A DNA stretch of 64,000 nt from Candidatus Thiothrix putei (GTDB taxonomy: Bacteria; Pseudomonadota; Gammaproteobacteria; Thiotrichales; Thiotrichaceae). The notes under the pieces were generated by a model. That model was given only the letters and a program-made list of their open reading frames with translations, was not told the origin of the DNA and did not search any database. Numbering within the stretch: the first letter of the stretch is position 1; every line of letters begins with the position of its first letter. This document shows, one piece after another, positions 44,712-55,249 of the stretch. Position numbers and translations under genes: made by a program. The stretch spans positions 2,772,001-2,836,000 of the forward strand of contig CP124756.1 in assembly GCA_029972225.1 (NCBI GenBank). Reading direction: 5' to 3'.

Positions 44712-45791
44712 GTGAAAGCATCTATCCTACAAAAACTCGAAGCCCTGAGCGAACGTTACGCCGAAATTGCAGCACTGTTAGGTGAGGCTGACGTGATCAG
44801 CGACCAACAACAATTTCGCAAACTCTCGATCGAATACAGCCAACTTGAACCCGTGTCGCAAGGCTTTCACGCCTACCAACAAACCGCCGCCGATATAGAA
44901 GCTGCCCAAGAAATGTTGTCAGACCCCGAAATGCGTGACATGGCCCAAGAGGAAATCGAAGCCGCCAAAGCTCGCCGCGCTACGCTCGAACTCGACCTGC
45001 AAAAACTGTTGTTACCGCAAGACCCGCACGATAACAGCAACGTGTTCCTCGAAATCCGGGCAGGCACGGGCGGGGATGAAGCCGCGATTTTTGCGGGGGA
45101 TTTATTCCGCATGTACGCCCGTTACGCCGAAAGCCGCCGCTGGCAGATTGAAATCATCAGCCAAAACGAAGGTGAACACGGCGGTTTCAAAGAAATCATT
45201 TCCCGCGTGATTGGGCAAGGCGCGTATTCACGGCTCAAGTTTGAATCCGGTGCTCACCGGGTACAGCGCGTTCCTGCCACCGAATCCCAAGGGCGCATTC
45301 ACACCTCCGCCGCCACCGTTGCGGTCATGCCGGAATTGGATGAGGTCGAAGCAGTTGATATTAATCCAGCCGACTTAAAGATCGACACCTATCGCTCCTC
45401 TGGTGCGGGTGGGCAGCACATCAACAAAACCGAATCCGCGATTCGCATTACCCACCTGCCCACCGGCATTGTAGTGGAGTGTCAGGAAGAACGCTCGCAG
45501 CACAAAAACCGCGCCAAAGCGATGGGGCTATTGCAATCACGCATCTTTGAGGGTGAACGCCAAAAACAAGCCGCCGAGCAAGCTGAAACCCGCAAAAACC
45601 TCGTTGGCTCTGGCGACCGCTCGGAACGCATCCGTACTTACAACTTCCCGCAAGGGCGCGTCACCGATCACCGCATCAATCTGACGTTGTATAAACTGGA
45701 CGAAATCATGGCGGGTAGCGTTGATCAAGTAATCGAACCACTCATCAACGAATACCAAGCGGATCAGTTGGCGGCATTGGCGGGTGAATAA
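44712..45791 (+). CDS. prfA: Peptide chain release factor 1
   Basis: Recognises UAA and UAG and triggers peptide release. The 359-residue protein starts at GTG 44712, 6 bp after hemA. The stop-codon-reading region [14 protein letters not shown] (PAT motif, about residue 184) and the catalytic [15 protein letters not shown] (GGQ) are present, which separates RF1 from RF2. Its end overlaps prmC by 8 bp; PrmC methylates the GGQ glutamine. Confidence 0.97.
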   Translation: MKASILQKLEALSERYAEIAALLGEADVISDQQQFRKLSIEYSQLEPVSQGFHAYQQTAADIEAAQEMLSDPEMRDMAQEEIEAAKARRATLELDLQKLLLPQDPHDNSNVFLEIRAGTGGDEAAIFAGDLFRMYARYAESRRWQIEIISQNEGEHGGFKEIISRVIGQGAYSRLKFESGAHRVQRVPATESQGRIHTSAATVAVMPELDEVEAVDINPADLKIDTYRSSGAGGQHINKTESAIRITHLPTGIVVECQEERSQHKNRAKAMGLLQSRIFEGERQKQAAEQAETRKNLVGSGDRSERIRTYNFPQGRVTDHRINLTLYKLDEIMAGSVDQVIEPLINEYQADQLAALAGE

Positions 45792-46623
45792 CCAAAACTT
45801 ACTGGCTGAGGCGATTCAACAACTGCAATCCCATTCAGATTCAGCACAGGCAGATGCCGAAATATTGCTAACACATTGCCTTCAAAAGTCCCGAACGTAT
45901 TTATACACCTGGCCTGAAAAAACCGTAGACAGTGTGACAGAAGCCACCTTCCGGCAGTTGTTGGCAGAACGCTTGCGCGGTGTGCCGATTGCCTATCTAA
46001 CTGGCCAACGCGAATTCTGGACACTCAATCTGAAAGTCACTCCCGACACCCTAATCCCCCGTCCTGAAACCGAACTCTTGGTGGAAACTGCCCTCTCTTT
46101 ACTACCAACATACCCAGCAAACATCCTTGATCTTGGCACTGGCACTGGCGCAATTGCTTTGAGCCTCGCCAGCGAACGCCCTGACATTAGCATCACCGCT
46201 TGCGACTTTTCTACCGCAGCTTTAGCCGTTGCGATCGAAAACGCCCACAACCATCAGATACGGAATGTAAACTTCCTCCACTCAGACTGGTTTGCTGCCC
46301 TGCCCTCCCAACGGTTTGATGTGATTGTTTCCAACCCACCTTACATCGAAACCAATGACCCACACCTGACCCAAGGCGATGTACGCTTTGAACCCATCAC
46401 CGCCCTCACTGCCGGTCACGATGGGCTGGATGACATTCGCCACATCGTACAAAACGCACCGCCTTGGCTAGTCAACGGTGGCTGGTTATTACTCGAACAC
46501 GGTTATAACCAAGGTACTGCGGTCATGGCTTTGCTGCAAACGGCGGGGTTCCAACAAGTACGTTGCCTACCGGATTTGGCAGGCAACGACCGTGTTACCC
46601 TAGGGCAATGGCAGGCGACTTAG
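45784..46623 (+). CDS. prmC: Release factor glutamine methyltransferase
   Basis: Methylates the glutamine of the GGQ motif in RF1 and RF2. The 279-residue protein starts at GTG 45784 within the prfA end. It has SAM motif [17 protein letters not shown] (about residues 115-131) and the substrate motif SNPPYIE (about 180-187). It converges with pilY1, and the two stops overlap by 4 bp. Confidence 0.95.
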   Translation: MNNQNLLAEAIQQLQSHSDSAQADAEILLTHCLQKSRTYLYTWPEKTVDSVTEATFRQLLAERLRGVPIAYLTGQREFWTLNLKVTPDTLIPRPETELLVETALSLLPTYPANILDLGTGTGAIALSLASERPDISITACDFSTAALAVAIENAHNHQIRNVNFLHSDWFAALPSQRFDVIVSNPPYIETNDPHLTQGDVRFEPITALTAGHDGLDDIRHIVQNAPPWLVNGGWLLLEHGYNQGTAVMALLQTAGFQQVRCLPDLAGNDRVTLGQWQAT

Positions 46624-49600
46624 TCCGTCACATTGTGATCTAACCAGAACATGCGCGGTAACACATCGGTCAAATCGACACTGCCGGTTACACCACCCAC
46701 ACCTGTACCCTGCTCATCATTACTCGCATCCAGAATCGGCATTTCCAACTTGCCAACCCGAATTTCCACGGTTTGCTGACAATCACCTTCCACACACGCA
46801 CCACCATCCGCTGCGCTGGGCAAACGGAAGATGATCTTGGCGGCATCCAAAATTTCATTGAACCCCGCGACCACAAAATCATCTTTGCCGCTTGTCCCAG
46901 TACCCGCATCGCGGTCAAGATTGGCGACTGCTTTACCGGTGAACAGATCCAGCACATACGCACGTGCACTGTTTGGTGGCACTTCGCACGGGTCAGGCGA
47001 TGGCCCTTGTCCATCTTTATCCACCGGTGCGAACGTGGTGAACACCACTTTATTGAGGAACGTCACCGCAGGTGCAAGTACCTTTTCCCCGCTATGGCTA
47101 AAGTCGTAATACCAACCTTTGTAGGTGGTATCGGCAGGAGGGGTGAGTAGATTGTCATTCACACCAGTGAAGCCGGTTTTAGCATTCACCAAATCCGCAT
47201 TGTTGAGTGCCACAAAACCCGCTGGCGGCTCATTGTAAACATTCGGATCCATCAAGACATAGAAACGGTCTTCCGTATTCGTATTCAAGGGGTGAGTGCG
47301 GTAGCCGCTGCCCAAGGAAATGGTCATGTGAACCTTGCCATTATTTTGAATCAAGGCAATATCCGGTTCATAGAAGAACTTGCGCGTATCCGTTCCATTG
47401 TCACCATTGGTTCCCAAATCGGCTATTTTGGTGAGAATCGCCTCATCGTAGTTGTACATATCCAGGTCACTGTCACGCAGATCGTGATCCATATCGACCC
47501 GCCACACATTCCCCCCCGTATCAGAAAAATACAGACGGTCGAGTGCGCCGTTACGATCCATATCCATGACACGAATATCACCCGGAATGCTGTGTTTGAC
47601 TGGGTTATCAGCCGCGACGTTATTATACAAATCGCGCTGTAATGACCAGTGAATTTCGCCGCTGAGTGCATCCACAATCATGACATCCCGCCCTAAAGTA
47701 TCGGCTAAGCGATCGCTCACCGTTTCCACGTCTTTGTTGGGGTCGTACCCTGCCCCAAAGACGACAACATCACGCAATGTATTGGAGGTTCTGCTACCAA
47801 CACGCATCTTGGCAAGCGTGGGTTTTGACCAAGTTTCACCCAAGGAATCTAATACGCCGTCATCAACGTCGGGAGCGTTTTCTTTTTTCCACAAAATAAC
47901 GGGGCTATCGGGTTCGGTAATATCCAGCGCGTAATAGGCGTTGCCACCACGGCGCAAACCAAAAAACAATATGCGCTTATCTTGATCGGCTGTTTCAATG
48001 TCACCGTCCAGATTTTTGTCGTAATTCCACAAGGTTAACGGGCCATCAATCCCGTAAACATGGTCTTTAGTCGGTAAGTTTTCCATGAACGTTTTGATAT
48101 TGGGTAACAAGCCTTTCGGCATGAATGCCCATTGCTCCTCACCGTTACCCGTATCAATCGAATGCAGGAAACCTTCGTTAGTCGCCGCGAAGATACGTTC
48201 CTCACCATCACCGTAGTCCACCACTAAAGGCTTGCTATTCAGTATATCCCCCATTTGTTTGCGCACAGTTCCGTCAGGATTTTTACCTCTGATAAAATCA
48301 ATCAATTGATTTTTCAGTGTGGTGCACTCGCTTCTGCTGTTAGCATCAGGGTTATCGGGATCGCAACCGTTAGGGTTATCGCCATGACCACTATTACCGT
48401 CATTATCTTGGTAAACACTTGCAATCGGTAAATTAGCATTAGAGCCTTTTAGTGCATTCTCTGCTGCGGTCAGATCACTATTAGCACTCACATCGGTGTA
48501 AAGATTGCGGCTGTCAGGTACTGGCAATTGGCTGGCAGCTCCCCCACTGGTGACATCTGCACCACTGATCGGCCCCCACAAATCATCAGCCGTTTCCAGA
48601 AACTCACCCTTGTCATTCACCACAGCTTTTCCACTGATCACTTTATTAGTCACTGGATCACGTACCAGCGGCTCACCGACAATTTTACCGTCGACCGTGC
48701 GGGCAAATTTTTTCACATTACCCGACCACATGGCGGTGGTACTGCGGTCAAACATCGGGATGTAAACTTCATCGCTGTGTGCCAGCATATTGTTGGTGTC
48801 GATGGCATAGGTAGGAGAACTGAACGAAGAAGAAGCCTTACTGATGGAATTCAGAATGGCCTTGAAAGCTCCTGCTAACTGTTCCGCATTATCCGCAGTA
48901 AATGCACCGTCTTCTTTCGTCGCCAAATCTTTCAAATAAGCCGTGCCGGTTGGCTCATCACCCAAGGCAAACGCGACGGTATACGTATCAATCCCCTGTT
49001 TGCCTTTCAACGCATCGTTATGGTCGGTATCTGCCAACCAGCGAGTAAGTTCAGGGCCACAACGACCACTGTTGTAACCGCGCGGTGCGGCAGCAGTCGT
49101 GCCACAATTGTTGGCGGCAGCCCCCAGGTAATCCTGCAATGGCGGCGCTACTTTGATTTGGCTGTTATTGGTGGCAATCAGGCCGGTGAAGTAAGCCGTC
49201 CAATCAGGCGCGGGCATGGGGTTGAAATCGCTCATCGCTAGATTTTTCACGGAAGGCGGGTAATAGCGCGTGCCGTCCGTATCCCCCAAGCCGGGAAAAT
49301 AGGGGTATTCGGGCTTGCCATCCGACATTAGTACTAGGTAATTGGCTTGGCAACTGTATTGAATCGGGGACTTGTAGGTGGGATCCCCCTCTACCTCATC
49401 GCAAATCGTATGTTGGCACTTCTCAATGACCGTCGAACAGGTGTAATCATCATTTTTGCAAGAGCCAGAGCCATCGCCCCCGGTCGGAATCCATACACAA
49501 CACTGGTTGTGACTGGTTGAAGCACAACTGCCCGGTACAATATTGGTGTTGCATTGCCCCCAACTCTTCACGCAGGGTTCAGGATGAGAAGTCTTACAGG

Positions 49601-50189
49601 TCGGTGCATTGTCATACGTCAGGGGATGCGCGGCCCAACCAATCGTGGGTACATCCATACCCCATTCAACCGTGTCACCGCGAAAATAACGTGCCGCTTC
49701 ATACAGTGAGTCCACAATCGGTGTGTAACCATTGGCTTCCCAATCGTGCACAATGTCAGCGAGAAATTTGCGCACCACCGTGCCAACAGCAGGATTCGGT
49801 AAATTATCATCACCTAGCGGCGGCACTTCTGCATCAATCGGGGAGATTGGGAAGTTCGTTCCTTTAATAGAACTCCACCAATAGTCATTACCCAAGCCAT
49901 GGTTAGCATAATGCATCAATCCCACATTCAAGTTGCTCGGCGCTGTGTTCATCACTTCCTGAAAGGAATCTTTCAAAACCTGCATTCGCGTGCGTTTGGG
50001 ATTTTGGGTATCCGTTGTCACCACTTGCTTCATGCTGCCTGAGGCATCAATAACAAACAAGACGTTGGGCGCAACAGTGCCGCTTTTGTCTGCAAAATAG
50101 ATTTCGGTTTCATCCGCCATGACGACTGAAACAAGCGATAACGCTACTGTCAGCAGTAACCAACCCATCAAGTGATGCTTATTTTTCAT
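46620..50189 (-). CDS. pilY1: PilY1-like type IV pilus tip protein, paralogue 1
   Basis: A 1189-residue secreted protein with a signal peptide (to about residue 25). An N-terminal von Willebrand A-like domain follows, with the MIDAS motif DASGS (residues about 47-51) and a cysteine-rich insertion (about 195-270). The C-terminal part is the PilY1 beta-propeller (about 640-1150). Two calcium-binding-type loops are visible: DKNLDGDIETAD (about 723) and DMDRNGALD (about 880). PilY1 promotes pilus extension and adhesion. It follows a larger paralogue by 47 bp, both in the pilin operon. Confidence 0.92.
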   Translation of the reverse strand: MKNKHHLMGWLLLTVALSLVSVVMADETEIYFADKSGTVAPNVLFVIDASGSMKQVVTTDTQNPKRTRMQVLKDSFQEVMNTAPSNLNVGLMHYANHGLGNDYWWSSIKGTNFPISPIDAEVPPLGDDNLPNPAVGTVVRKFLADIVHDWEANGYTPIVDSLYEAARYFRGDTVEWGMDVPTIGWAAHPLTYDNAPTCKTSHPEPCVKSWGQCNTNIVPGSCASTSHNQCCVWIPTGGDGSGSCKNDDYTCSTVIEKCQHTICDEVEGDPTYKSPIQYSCQANYLVLMSDGKPEYPYFPGLGDTDGTRYYPPSVKNLAMSDFNPMPAPDWTAYFTGLIATNNSQIKVAPPLQDYLGAAANNCGTTAAAPRGYNSGRCGPELTRWLADTDHNDALKGKQGIDTYTVAFALGDEPTGTAYLKDLATKEDGAFTADNAEQLAGAFKAILNSISKASSSFSSPTYAIDTNNMLAHSDEVYIPMFDRSTTAMWSGNVKKFARTVDGKIVGEPLVRDPVTNKVISGKAVVNDKGEFLETADDLWGPISGADVTSGGAASQLPVPDSRNLYTDVSANSDLTAAENALKGSNANLPIASVYQDNDGNSGHGDNPNGCDPDNPDANSRSECTTLKNQLIDFIRGKNPDGTVRKQMGDILNSKPLVVDYGDGEERIFAATNEGFLHSIDTGNGEEQWAFMPKGLLPNIKTFMENLPTKDHVYGIDGPLTLWNYDKNLDGDIETADQDKRILFFGLRRGGNAYYALDITEPDSPVILWKKENAPDVDDGVLDSLGETWSKPTLAKMRVGSRTSNTLRDVVVFGAGYDPNKDVETVSDRLADTLGRDVMIVDALSGEIHWSLQRDLYNNVAADNPVKHSIPGDIRVMDMDRNGALDRLYFSDTGGNVWRVDMDHDLRDSDLDMYNYDEAILTKIADLGTNGDNGTDTRKFFYEPDIALIQNNGKVHMTISLGSGYRTHPLNTNTEDRFYVLMDPNVYNEPPAGFVALNNADLVNAKTGFTGVNDNLLTPPADTTYKGWYYDFSHSGEKVLAPAVTFLNKVVFTTFAPVDKDGQGPSPDPCEVPPNSARAYVLDLFTGKAVANLDRDAGTGTSGKDDFVVAGFNEILDAAKIIFRLPSAADGGACVEGDCQQTVEIRVGKLEMPILDASNDEQGTGVGGVTGSVDLTDVLPRMFWLDHNVTD

Positions 50190-50236
50190 GCTTATTACAT
50201 CGCTAGTAAAATTATTTTATTAACCATTCGCCAATA

Positions 50237-53200
50237 CTAATACGAAAGACCATCCTCGCGCCAGAAAGTCCGAGGCAGAATATCGGTCAAATCTACACTC
50301 CCTGCCACGCCCGCACCCACTGCATTATTCTTATCCATCACCGGCAGCAGCATCTTACCCACCCGGATTTCCACGGTTTGCTGGCAATCACCTTCCGTAC
50401 ACGCATCCACCCCATTGCCACCCACAGGGTCAAGGAACACAATCTGCGCACCACCGAGGATTTCATTCACACCCGCCACGACCGACTTATCCTTAGTGGC
50501 ATCGACCGTACCATCGCGATCCAAGTCTGCAACTGCCTGCCCGTTAAACAAGTCGAGCACGTAAGCACGCGCGATATTCGCAGGCGCATTACAAGGGTCA
50601 TCGCTAGTGCCATCGCCAACCGCAAACGTGGTGAACAGCACTTTATTGAGGAAAGATACCGCTGGGGCGAGCACTTTCTCAGCGTTATTCGGCAGGTCGT
50701 AATACCAACCCGCATAACCCGCATCCAATATAGACTTGCCTGTAGCCGCCAACGCATCCGCTTCGGTCAAATCAGCATCCGTCAAGGCCGTGAACGTTTC
50801 AGGTGCAGGCGCATACACATGCTCATCTTTCAATACGTAAAAACGGTCTTGAATAGCAGCACTCTGCGGATGCGAGCGATAGCCGCTGCCAATCGTCAAT
50901 GTCATGACCGTTTGACCTTGATGCTGCATCAGCGCTATATCCGGCTCGTAATAGAACTTGCGCTTATCTGTTCCACTACCGCCCAGATTGGCTAAGTTGG
51001 TTAAACGGGCATCAGCATAATCGTACATACTGGCATCGGCATCACGTAAATCCATGTCCATATCCACGCGCCACACCTTGCCCCCCGTATCGGCGAAGTA
51101 CAGGCGATCGAGTGCGCCGTTACGATCCATATCCAGCACCCGAATATCGCCGGGAATACTGTGTGTCAGCAACGCATCAGCACCCAGCACATCCGCACGT
51201 AATGACCACAGCTTGTTACCCGATAAAGCATCGACGATGAACACATCACGCCCCATCGCATCCGCTACCCGACTTGCTGGGTTCTCTTCCTCTAACGCAG
51301 GGTCGAAGCCCCCCCCAAACACCAGCACATCTTTCAATTCCACCGGGTCAGCGACGGCTTCCTGTACACGCATTTTAGCCAAAGCTGGTTTTGACCAACT
51401 TTCGCCCAATTCGGCAAAATCCGTCTGGCTGCTGCTGAGCGTCCACGCCACGCTTGGGGCGGAAATGTCGGTCACATCCAGCGCGTAATACGCCTGCCCA
51501 CCGCGCCGCAGCCCAAAGAACAAGTAGGCTTTTTCACCTTTGCTGGCATCAACTTTGCCATCACCATTCTTATCCAGCAGCCACGGCACCAATTGCCCAT
51601 CGACACCGTAGAAATGGGTTTTGGGTTGGTTGTTGTCGTAAAAATGACGGATGTTTTTCAACAAGGATTGGGGCATGAATGCCCATTTTTCTGCGCCAGC
51701 ATCGGTATCAAAGGCGTGCAGAAACCCTTCATTAGTCCCCACCAGCACATAACTTTTGCCATCAATGTAATCCAGTACGGCGGGTTTACTGTTCATGATG
51801 TCGCCCATGTGGTGACGTGGCGTCGTGCCATCTTTGTCATAGCCGCGTGCAAAAGCCAACAGGCTGGCGTGCAAGGCATCGTCCATCCCCGCATCACCCA
51901 GCAATGTTTTGGTAATGGCCGTATTGGCGACACCAAGATTACCCATCGCGCCACCCGCATCGGTGTACAACGTGCGGCTGGCAGGGTTCAGCAATGCCGC
52001 AGCCCCACCTGCCTGTACTTGATTGCCATCCGCAGCGGCTGAAGTTGACCATTCATCCCAAGCATCATTGGCAAACTGCCCCTTGTCATCCACCGCAGGC
52101 TTGTTATTTTTAGTGCTGTAAATCTGGCCTTTTTGAATATCAACGACCCCATCACTATCGCTATCAATGGGCGATTTCGCCACCTTGAATTTTTTCAGAT
52201 TACCTGACCACAACGGCAACAGGCTGCGCTCAAACACCGGGATATACACATTGTCACCGTGCGCCAACAGATTGCTCTTGTCGATACTGTAAGCCGGAGC
52301 GCTGAACGAGGCAGATGCCGCATCAATTTTATCCAGAATACTGTTGAAACTCTTGGTCAGGTCATCCAAGTTACTGGCAGTAAACGCACCACTCCCCACC
52401 GCCGCCAGATTTCCCCAGTAACGCAGCGGATTCAACAGCTCCCGCAAACCAGAACGGACGTCTGCCATCGCCACGCCAGCACCCAGTACCCCAAAGACTT
52501 GCTGATACACATTCCGGGGTTGTTGCGCTAAGGCCAGCGGCTTGGTAACGGTATAATCCTGCGCTTGATACGCCACACTGGCAGCGGCGATTTGCCCGCC
52601 CTCGATGCGGTTAACCTTGCGGATCACTTGATCAAAGGCCAGTTTCAAGCTGGCACTGTCGTTGGCGGCCAATGCCCCATCGGTCATATTGGCAAGGCTG
52701 GCAAGGTAGTCAGTGCCCGCCTTATCTTCCACGCCAAACGCGACGGTGAACGTACCAATCGCTTGTTTGCCGTCAATACTGCTGGCTTGATCGCTATTCG
52801 CCTGAAAATGGGTTAACTCAGGGCCACAGGTTCCGCTTTTATAACCATTTGGCGCGTCATTGCCACAATTCTCACCCTTGCCTGTCAGGGTTTGCACGTC
52901 ATTTTTGCGTAACGGGTATTGGTTAATCCCGCCGCCGCTGCTGGCACTGCCTGCGTATTCGGGGCGACCATCCGACATCAGCACCACGTAATTGGCTTGG
53001 CATTCGTGTTCAATCGGTGAAATATAGCGCTTTGCACCACCACAAACGGTTTGCTGCTGCTGACAAATTTCTTCCTCAATCACCTCTTCTTCTGCACAAA
53101 CCGTCTGGGTATTGGTGGTCGGGGTAGAACAAGAGAAACCACCGATACACTTCTGCACATCTTTGGTACAAGCCACATCGGTACATTGCTGCACATCTTT

Positions 53201-54217
53201 CATGCAAGCGACATCGGTACATTGCTGCACATCCTTCATGCACGCAACATCTTTGCAACTGTTGATCGGCTTACCGGACTCATCGTAACCACTGACCGTG
53301 CATACTTGGCAGGTACTCGCTTGTTGTACTGTTTTGCAATCCTGGCACATGCCCGGTTGTTTGACGGTTTTGCAATCTTGGCAGGTACTGGCTTCCTTAA
53401 CGGTTTCCCAGCCGCAACATTGATTCGTTAACGAAGAAGTCACTGTCTCGGTTTTGTAGGTTTTACAGACTGTGTGCGTTTGGGGTTTGCAATCCGTGAT
53501 CGGCAACTCGGCATTGCATTGTTTTGCCGTGTTATTGCACGACCATTGATTGGTTTGGCAGTTTAAGGTCGTATCGTTGACGTAAGTGGCAGGGTGCGCG
53601 GCGCGTACTTGATCCGGTGCGAGATTTCCGAAATCGACCGCATCACCACGGTAGTAACGGCTGGCTTCGTATAACGCATCAACGATGGGCGTATTCCCGC
53701 CCGCTTGCCAACTGTTAGCAACGTCTTGCAAGAACGTCCGCACCGGCTGCTTAGCACCCGTAGGATTGGGTAAATTGTCTTGCCCCAACGGAATGCTGGC
53801 TTCGATAATGGCTTTAGCACTGCCGTTGCCATCCTTATCCAAATCAATGGGTTTGACAGGAAAGCTCACGCCGTTGGCTTGATTTTCGCCGTGCCCGCCG
53901 TAGCGCATCAACCCGATATTCAGATTGCTGGGTGCAGAGGTTAATACCGCGCTGACCGCTTCCTGCATCACCTGCATCCGCGTTTTGCCGCCGCTATCGG
54001 GTACGGTGTTTTTATTGACGCACGTTGTGTCTGGTTTGTCGTACAGCCCGTTGCTATCTGCTTGGCATTCCATACTGAGTGAGGTATCCAACACAAATAA
54101 GATGTTGGGGTTCACACTCACACCTTGCGAGTAGTAGATTTCCGCATCATCCGCCATCAACACAGCAGAAAATAGCAGCGGAATCGCGGGCAATAAGCGA
54201 CTAAACAGACGTTTCAT
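50237..54217 (-). CDS. pilY1: PilY1-like type IV pilus tip protein, paralogue 2, with cysteine repeats
   Basis: A 1326-residue paralogue of the adjacent PilY1. It has a signal peptide, a VWA-like domain with MIDAS-like DTSLS (about residue 45), and the C-terminal propeller with DKNGDGKVD (about 885) and DMDRNGALD (about 1030). Between the VWA parts, residues about 270-400 are very rich in cysteine, with 12-residue units such as QDCKTVKQPGMC and CMKDVQQCTDVA in tandem. The paralogue shares the propeller order YFADTGGKVWRVD with its neighbour. It starts 21 bp after the pilE-like gene ends. Confidence 0.92.
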   Translation of the reverse strand: MKRLFSRLLPAIPLLFSAVLMADDAEIYYSQGVSVNPNILFVLDTSLSMECQADSNGLYDKPDTTCVNKNTVPDSGGKTRMQVMQEAVSAVLTSAPSNLNIGLMRYGGHGENQANGVSFPVKPIDLDKDGNGSAKAIIEASIPLGQDNLPNPTGAKQPVRTFLQDVANSWQAGGNTPIVDALYEASRYYRGDAVDFGNLAPDQVRAAHPATYVNDTTLNCQTNQWSCNNTAKQCNAELPITDCKPQTHTVCKTYKTETVTSSLTNQCCGWETVKEASTCQDCKTVKQPGMCQDCKTVQQASTCQVCTVSGYDESGKPINSCKDVACMKDVQQCTDVACMKDVQQCTDVACTKDVQKCIGGFSCSTPTTNTQTVCAEEEVIEEEICQQQQTVCGGAKRYISPIEHECQANYVVLMSDGRPEYAGSASSGGGINQYPLRKNDVQTLTGKGENCGNDAPNGYKSGTCGPELTHFQANSDQASSIDGKQAIGTFTVAFGVEDKAGTDYLASLANMTDGALAANDSASLKLAFDQVIRKVNRIEGGQIAAASVAYQAQDYTVTKPLALAQQPRNVYQQVFGVLGAGVAMADVRSGLRELLNPLRYWGNLAAVGSGAFTASNLDDLTKSFNSILDKIDAASASFSAPAYSIDKSNLLAHGDNVYIPVFERSLLPLWSGNLKKFKVAKSPIDSDSDGVVDIQKGQIYSTKNNKPAVDDKGQFANDAWDEWSTSAAADGNQVQAGGAAALLNPASRTLYTDAGGAMGNLGVANTAITKTLLGDAGMDDALHASLLAFARGYDKDGTTPRHHMGDIMNSKPAVLDYIDGKSYVLVGTNEGFLHAFDTDAGAEKWAFMPQSLLKNIRHFYDNNQPKTHFYGVDGQLVPWLLDKNGDGKVDASKGEKAYLFFGLRRGGQAYYALDVTDISAPSVAWTLSSSQTDFAELGESWSKPALAKMRVQEAVADPVELKDVLVFGGGFDPALEEENPASRVADAMGRDVFIVDALSGNKLWSLRADVLGADALLTHSIPGDIRVLDMDRNGALDRLYFADTGGKVWRVDMDMDLRDADASMYDYADARLTNLANLGGSGTDKRKFYYEPDIALMQHQGQTVMTLTIGSGYRSHPQSAAIQDRFYVLKDEHVYAPAPETFTALTDADLTEADALAATGKSILDAGYAGWYYDLPNNAEKVLAPAVSFLNKVLFTTFAVGDGTSDDPCNAPANIARAYVLDLFNGQAVADLDRDGTVDATKDKSVVAGVNEILGGAQIVFLDPVGGNGVDACTEGDCQQTVEIRVGKMLLPVMDKNNAVGAGVAGSVDLTDILPRTFWREDGLSY
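53147..53257 (-). repeat. 36-bp tandem repeats coding cysteine units in PilY1
   Basis: The coding sequence repeats in 36-bp (12-codon) units: CMKDVQQCTDVA twice (53242-53207 and 53206-53171), preceded by CKDVA and followed by the shortened CTKDVQKC (53170-53147). The two full units are nearly identical at the DNA level, so this is a recent or actively expanding tandem repeat. Confidence 0.85.
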
Positions 54218-54238
54218 ATTGTACCTTCTTATTCTTGA

Positions 54239-54655
54239 TTACCAACAGACCGTGGAGGCAGCATCGCTGCTATCTTTGGCTGCTTTAACGCCACGATTAT
54301 TCAGCGTTAATACTTTGCAAGGGGCATCGTGCGCCTGCGGTTTACCCGTGGCTGCGGTCGCGGTCGCAGTAAAAGCGGTAGCGCTAGCAGTGATGGATAG
54401 TGTGTAATGACCATCCGGGCTGCTAGTGCCGTAGCCCAACGCAGTCGTGTCGCCATAACTGCGGTTACGCAAGAAATAGCTCTCTTCACGCTGGGCGATT
54501 TCCATCAAAGCTACTTTAGCATCTGCCCGGCGGCTCTTCTGCACGCTCGCGGTATAGATTGGGTAAGCAATCGCTGCCAGAATGCCGACAATCGCCACGG
54601 TGATCATAAGTTCAATCAGGGTGAAGCCTTGGTTGCGGTCTTTTATTGTTATCAT
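54239..54655 (-). CDS. pilE: Type IV pilin-like protein (PilE family)
   Basis: A 138-residue prepilin with a short leader and class III signal GFTLIELMITVAIVGILAAI, cleaved after G, with the conserved glutamate at position 5. The rest has the PilE-like arrangement, with IAQREESYFLRNRSYG and a cysteine pair near the C-terminus (DAPCKVL, STVCW) typical of the pilin disulfide loop. Whether it is the major subunit or a minor pilin is not clear; its place among pilVWX and pilY1 favours a minor or PilE-type pilin. Confidence 0.9.
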   Translation of the reverse strand: MITIKDRNQGFTLIELMITVAIVGILAAIAYPIYTASVQKSRRADAKVALMEIAQREESYFLRNRSYGDTTALGYGTSSPDGHYTLSITASATAFTATATAATGKPQAHDAPCKVLTLNNRGVKAAKDSSDAASTVCW

Positions 54656-54676
54656 TGTTGGTATCTCTTGGCTAAC

Positions 54677-55237
54677 TTAGTTGATTTTAGGAACAGGTTT
54701 CAGCACACCTTCAGAATGTTTACTCTTTGCCCCTGTGCCTGTCAGGGAAGCATTGGCGTTCGTCGTAAAGATACGGCAGGCAATTCCTCCGGCATCCGGT
54801 GTCATTTCAGTGGTCATCGCGATCCCTTTGAGGGGTGGGCAGCCTTCTTCCTCGCTCATCGCCGCCTCCCCTGTTACCGTCACGTTGCTGGCGGCATCAT
54901 TGAATATCCCCGTCCCCACCCCTGACTCACTCAAAGAACTGTTCGTCGTACCCACGTTTTTCAACTCACGGGTTTTAACCTTATTTTTATCGTAAGCACC
55001 CACTGTAGGTGTCGTACCCGTGGAGGCTGTCATCATGATCTGGTACAAGTTGGTGGATTTATTCAGCATCGAATCCGCCCCTTGGAACGTCAGCATGTAC
55101 ATCATCTGGTTGCCCGCAATGCGGCTATCCACCGTTGCCATCCGCGTGGCAGCAATACCAATCACGGTCATGGTCATCAAAATAACCAACCCCCACACCA
55201 ATACTGCACCGCGTTGCTGTTTGCCTGCTGTTCTCAT
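54677..55237 (-). CDS. pilX: Minor pilin assembly protein PilX
   Basis: A 186-residue protein with an N-terminal hydrophobic segment (GAVLVWGLVILMTMTVIGIA) after a basic leader, then a RMATVDSRIAGNQMMYMLTFQGADS helix, as in PilX. It lacks the usual glutamate at mature position 5, as is normal for PilX-type minor pilins. It lies between pilW and pilE in the order pilV-pilW-pilX-pilE-pilY1, which supports the name. Confidence 0.85.
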   Translation of the reverse strand: MRTAGKQQRGAVLVWGLVILMTMTVIGIAATRMATVDSRIAGNQMMYMLTFQGADSMLNKSTNLYQIMMTASTGTTPTVGAYDKNKVKTRELKNVGTTNSSLSESGVGTGIFNDAASNVTVTGEAAMSEEEGCPPLKGIAMTTEMTPDAGGIACRIFTTNANASLTGTGAKSKHSEGVLKPVPKIN

Positions 55238-55249
55238 GCTAATTCTCCC

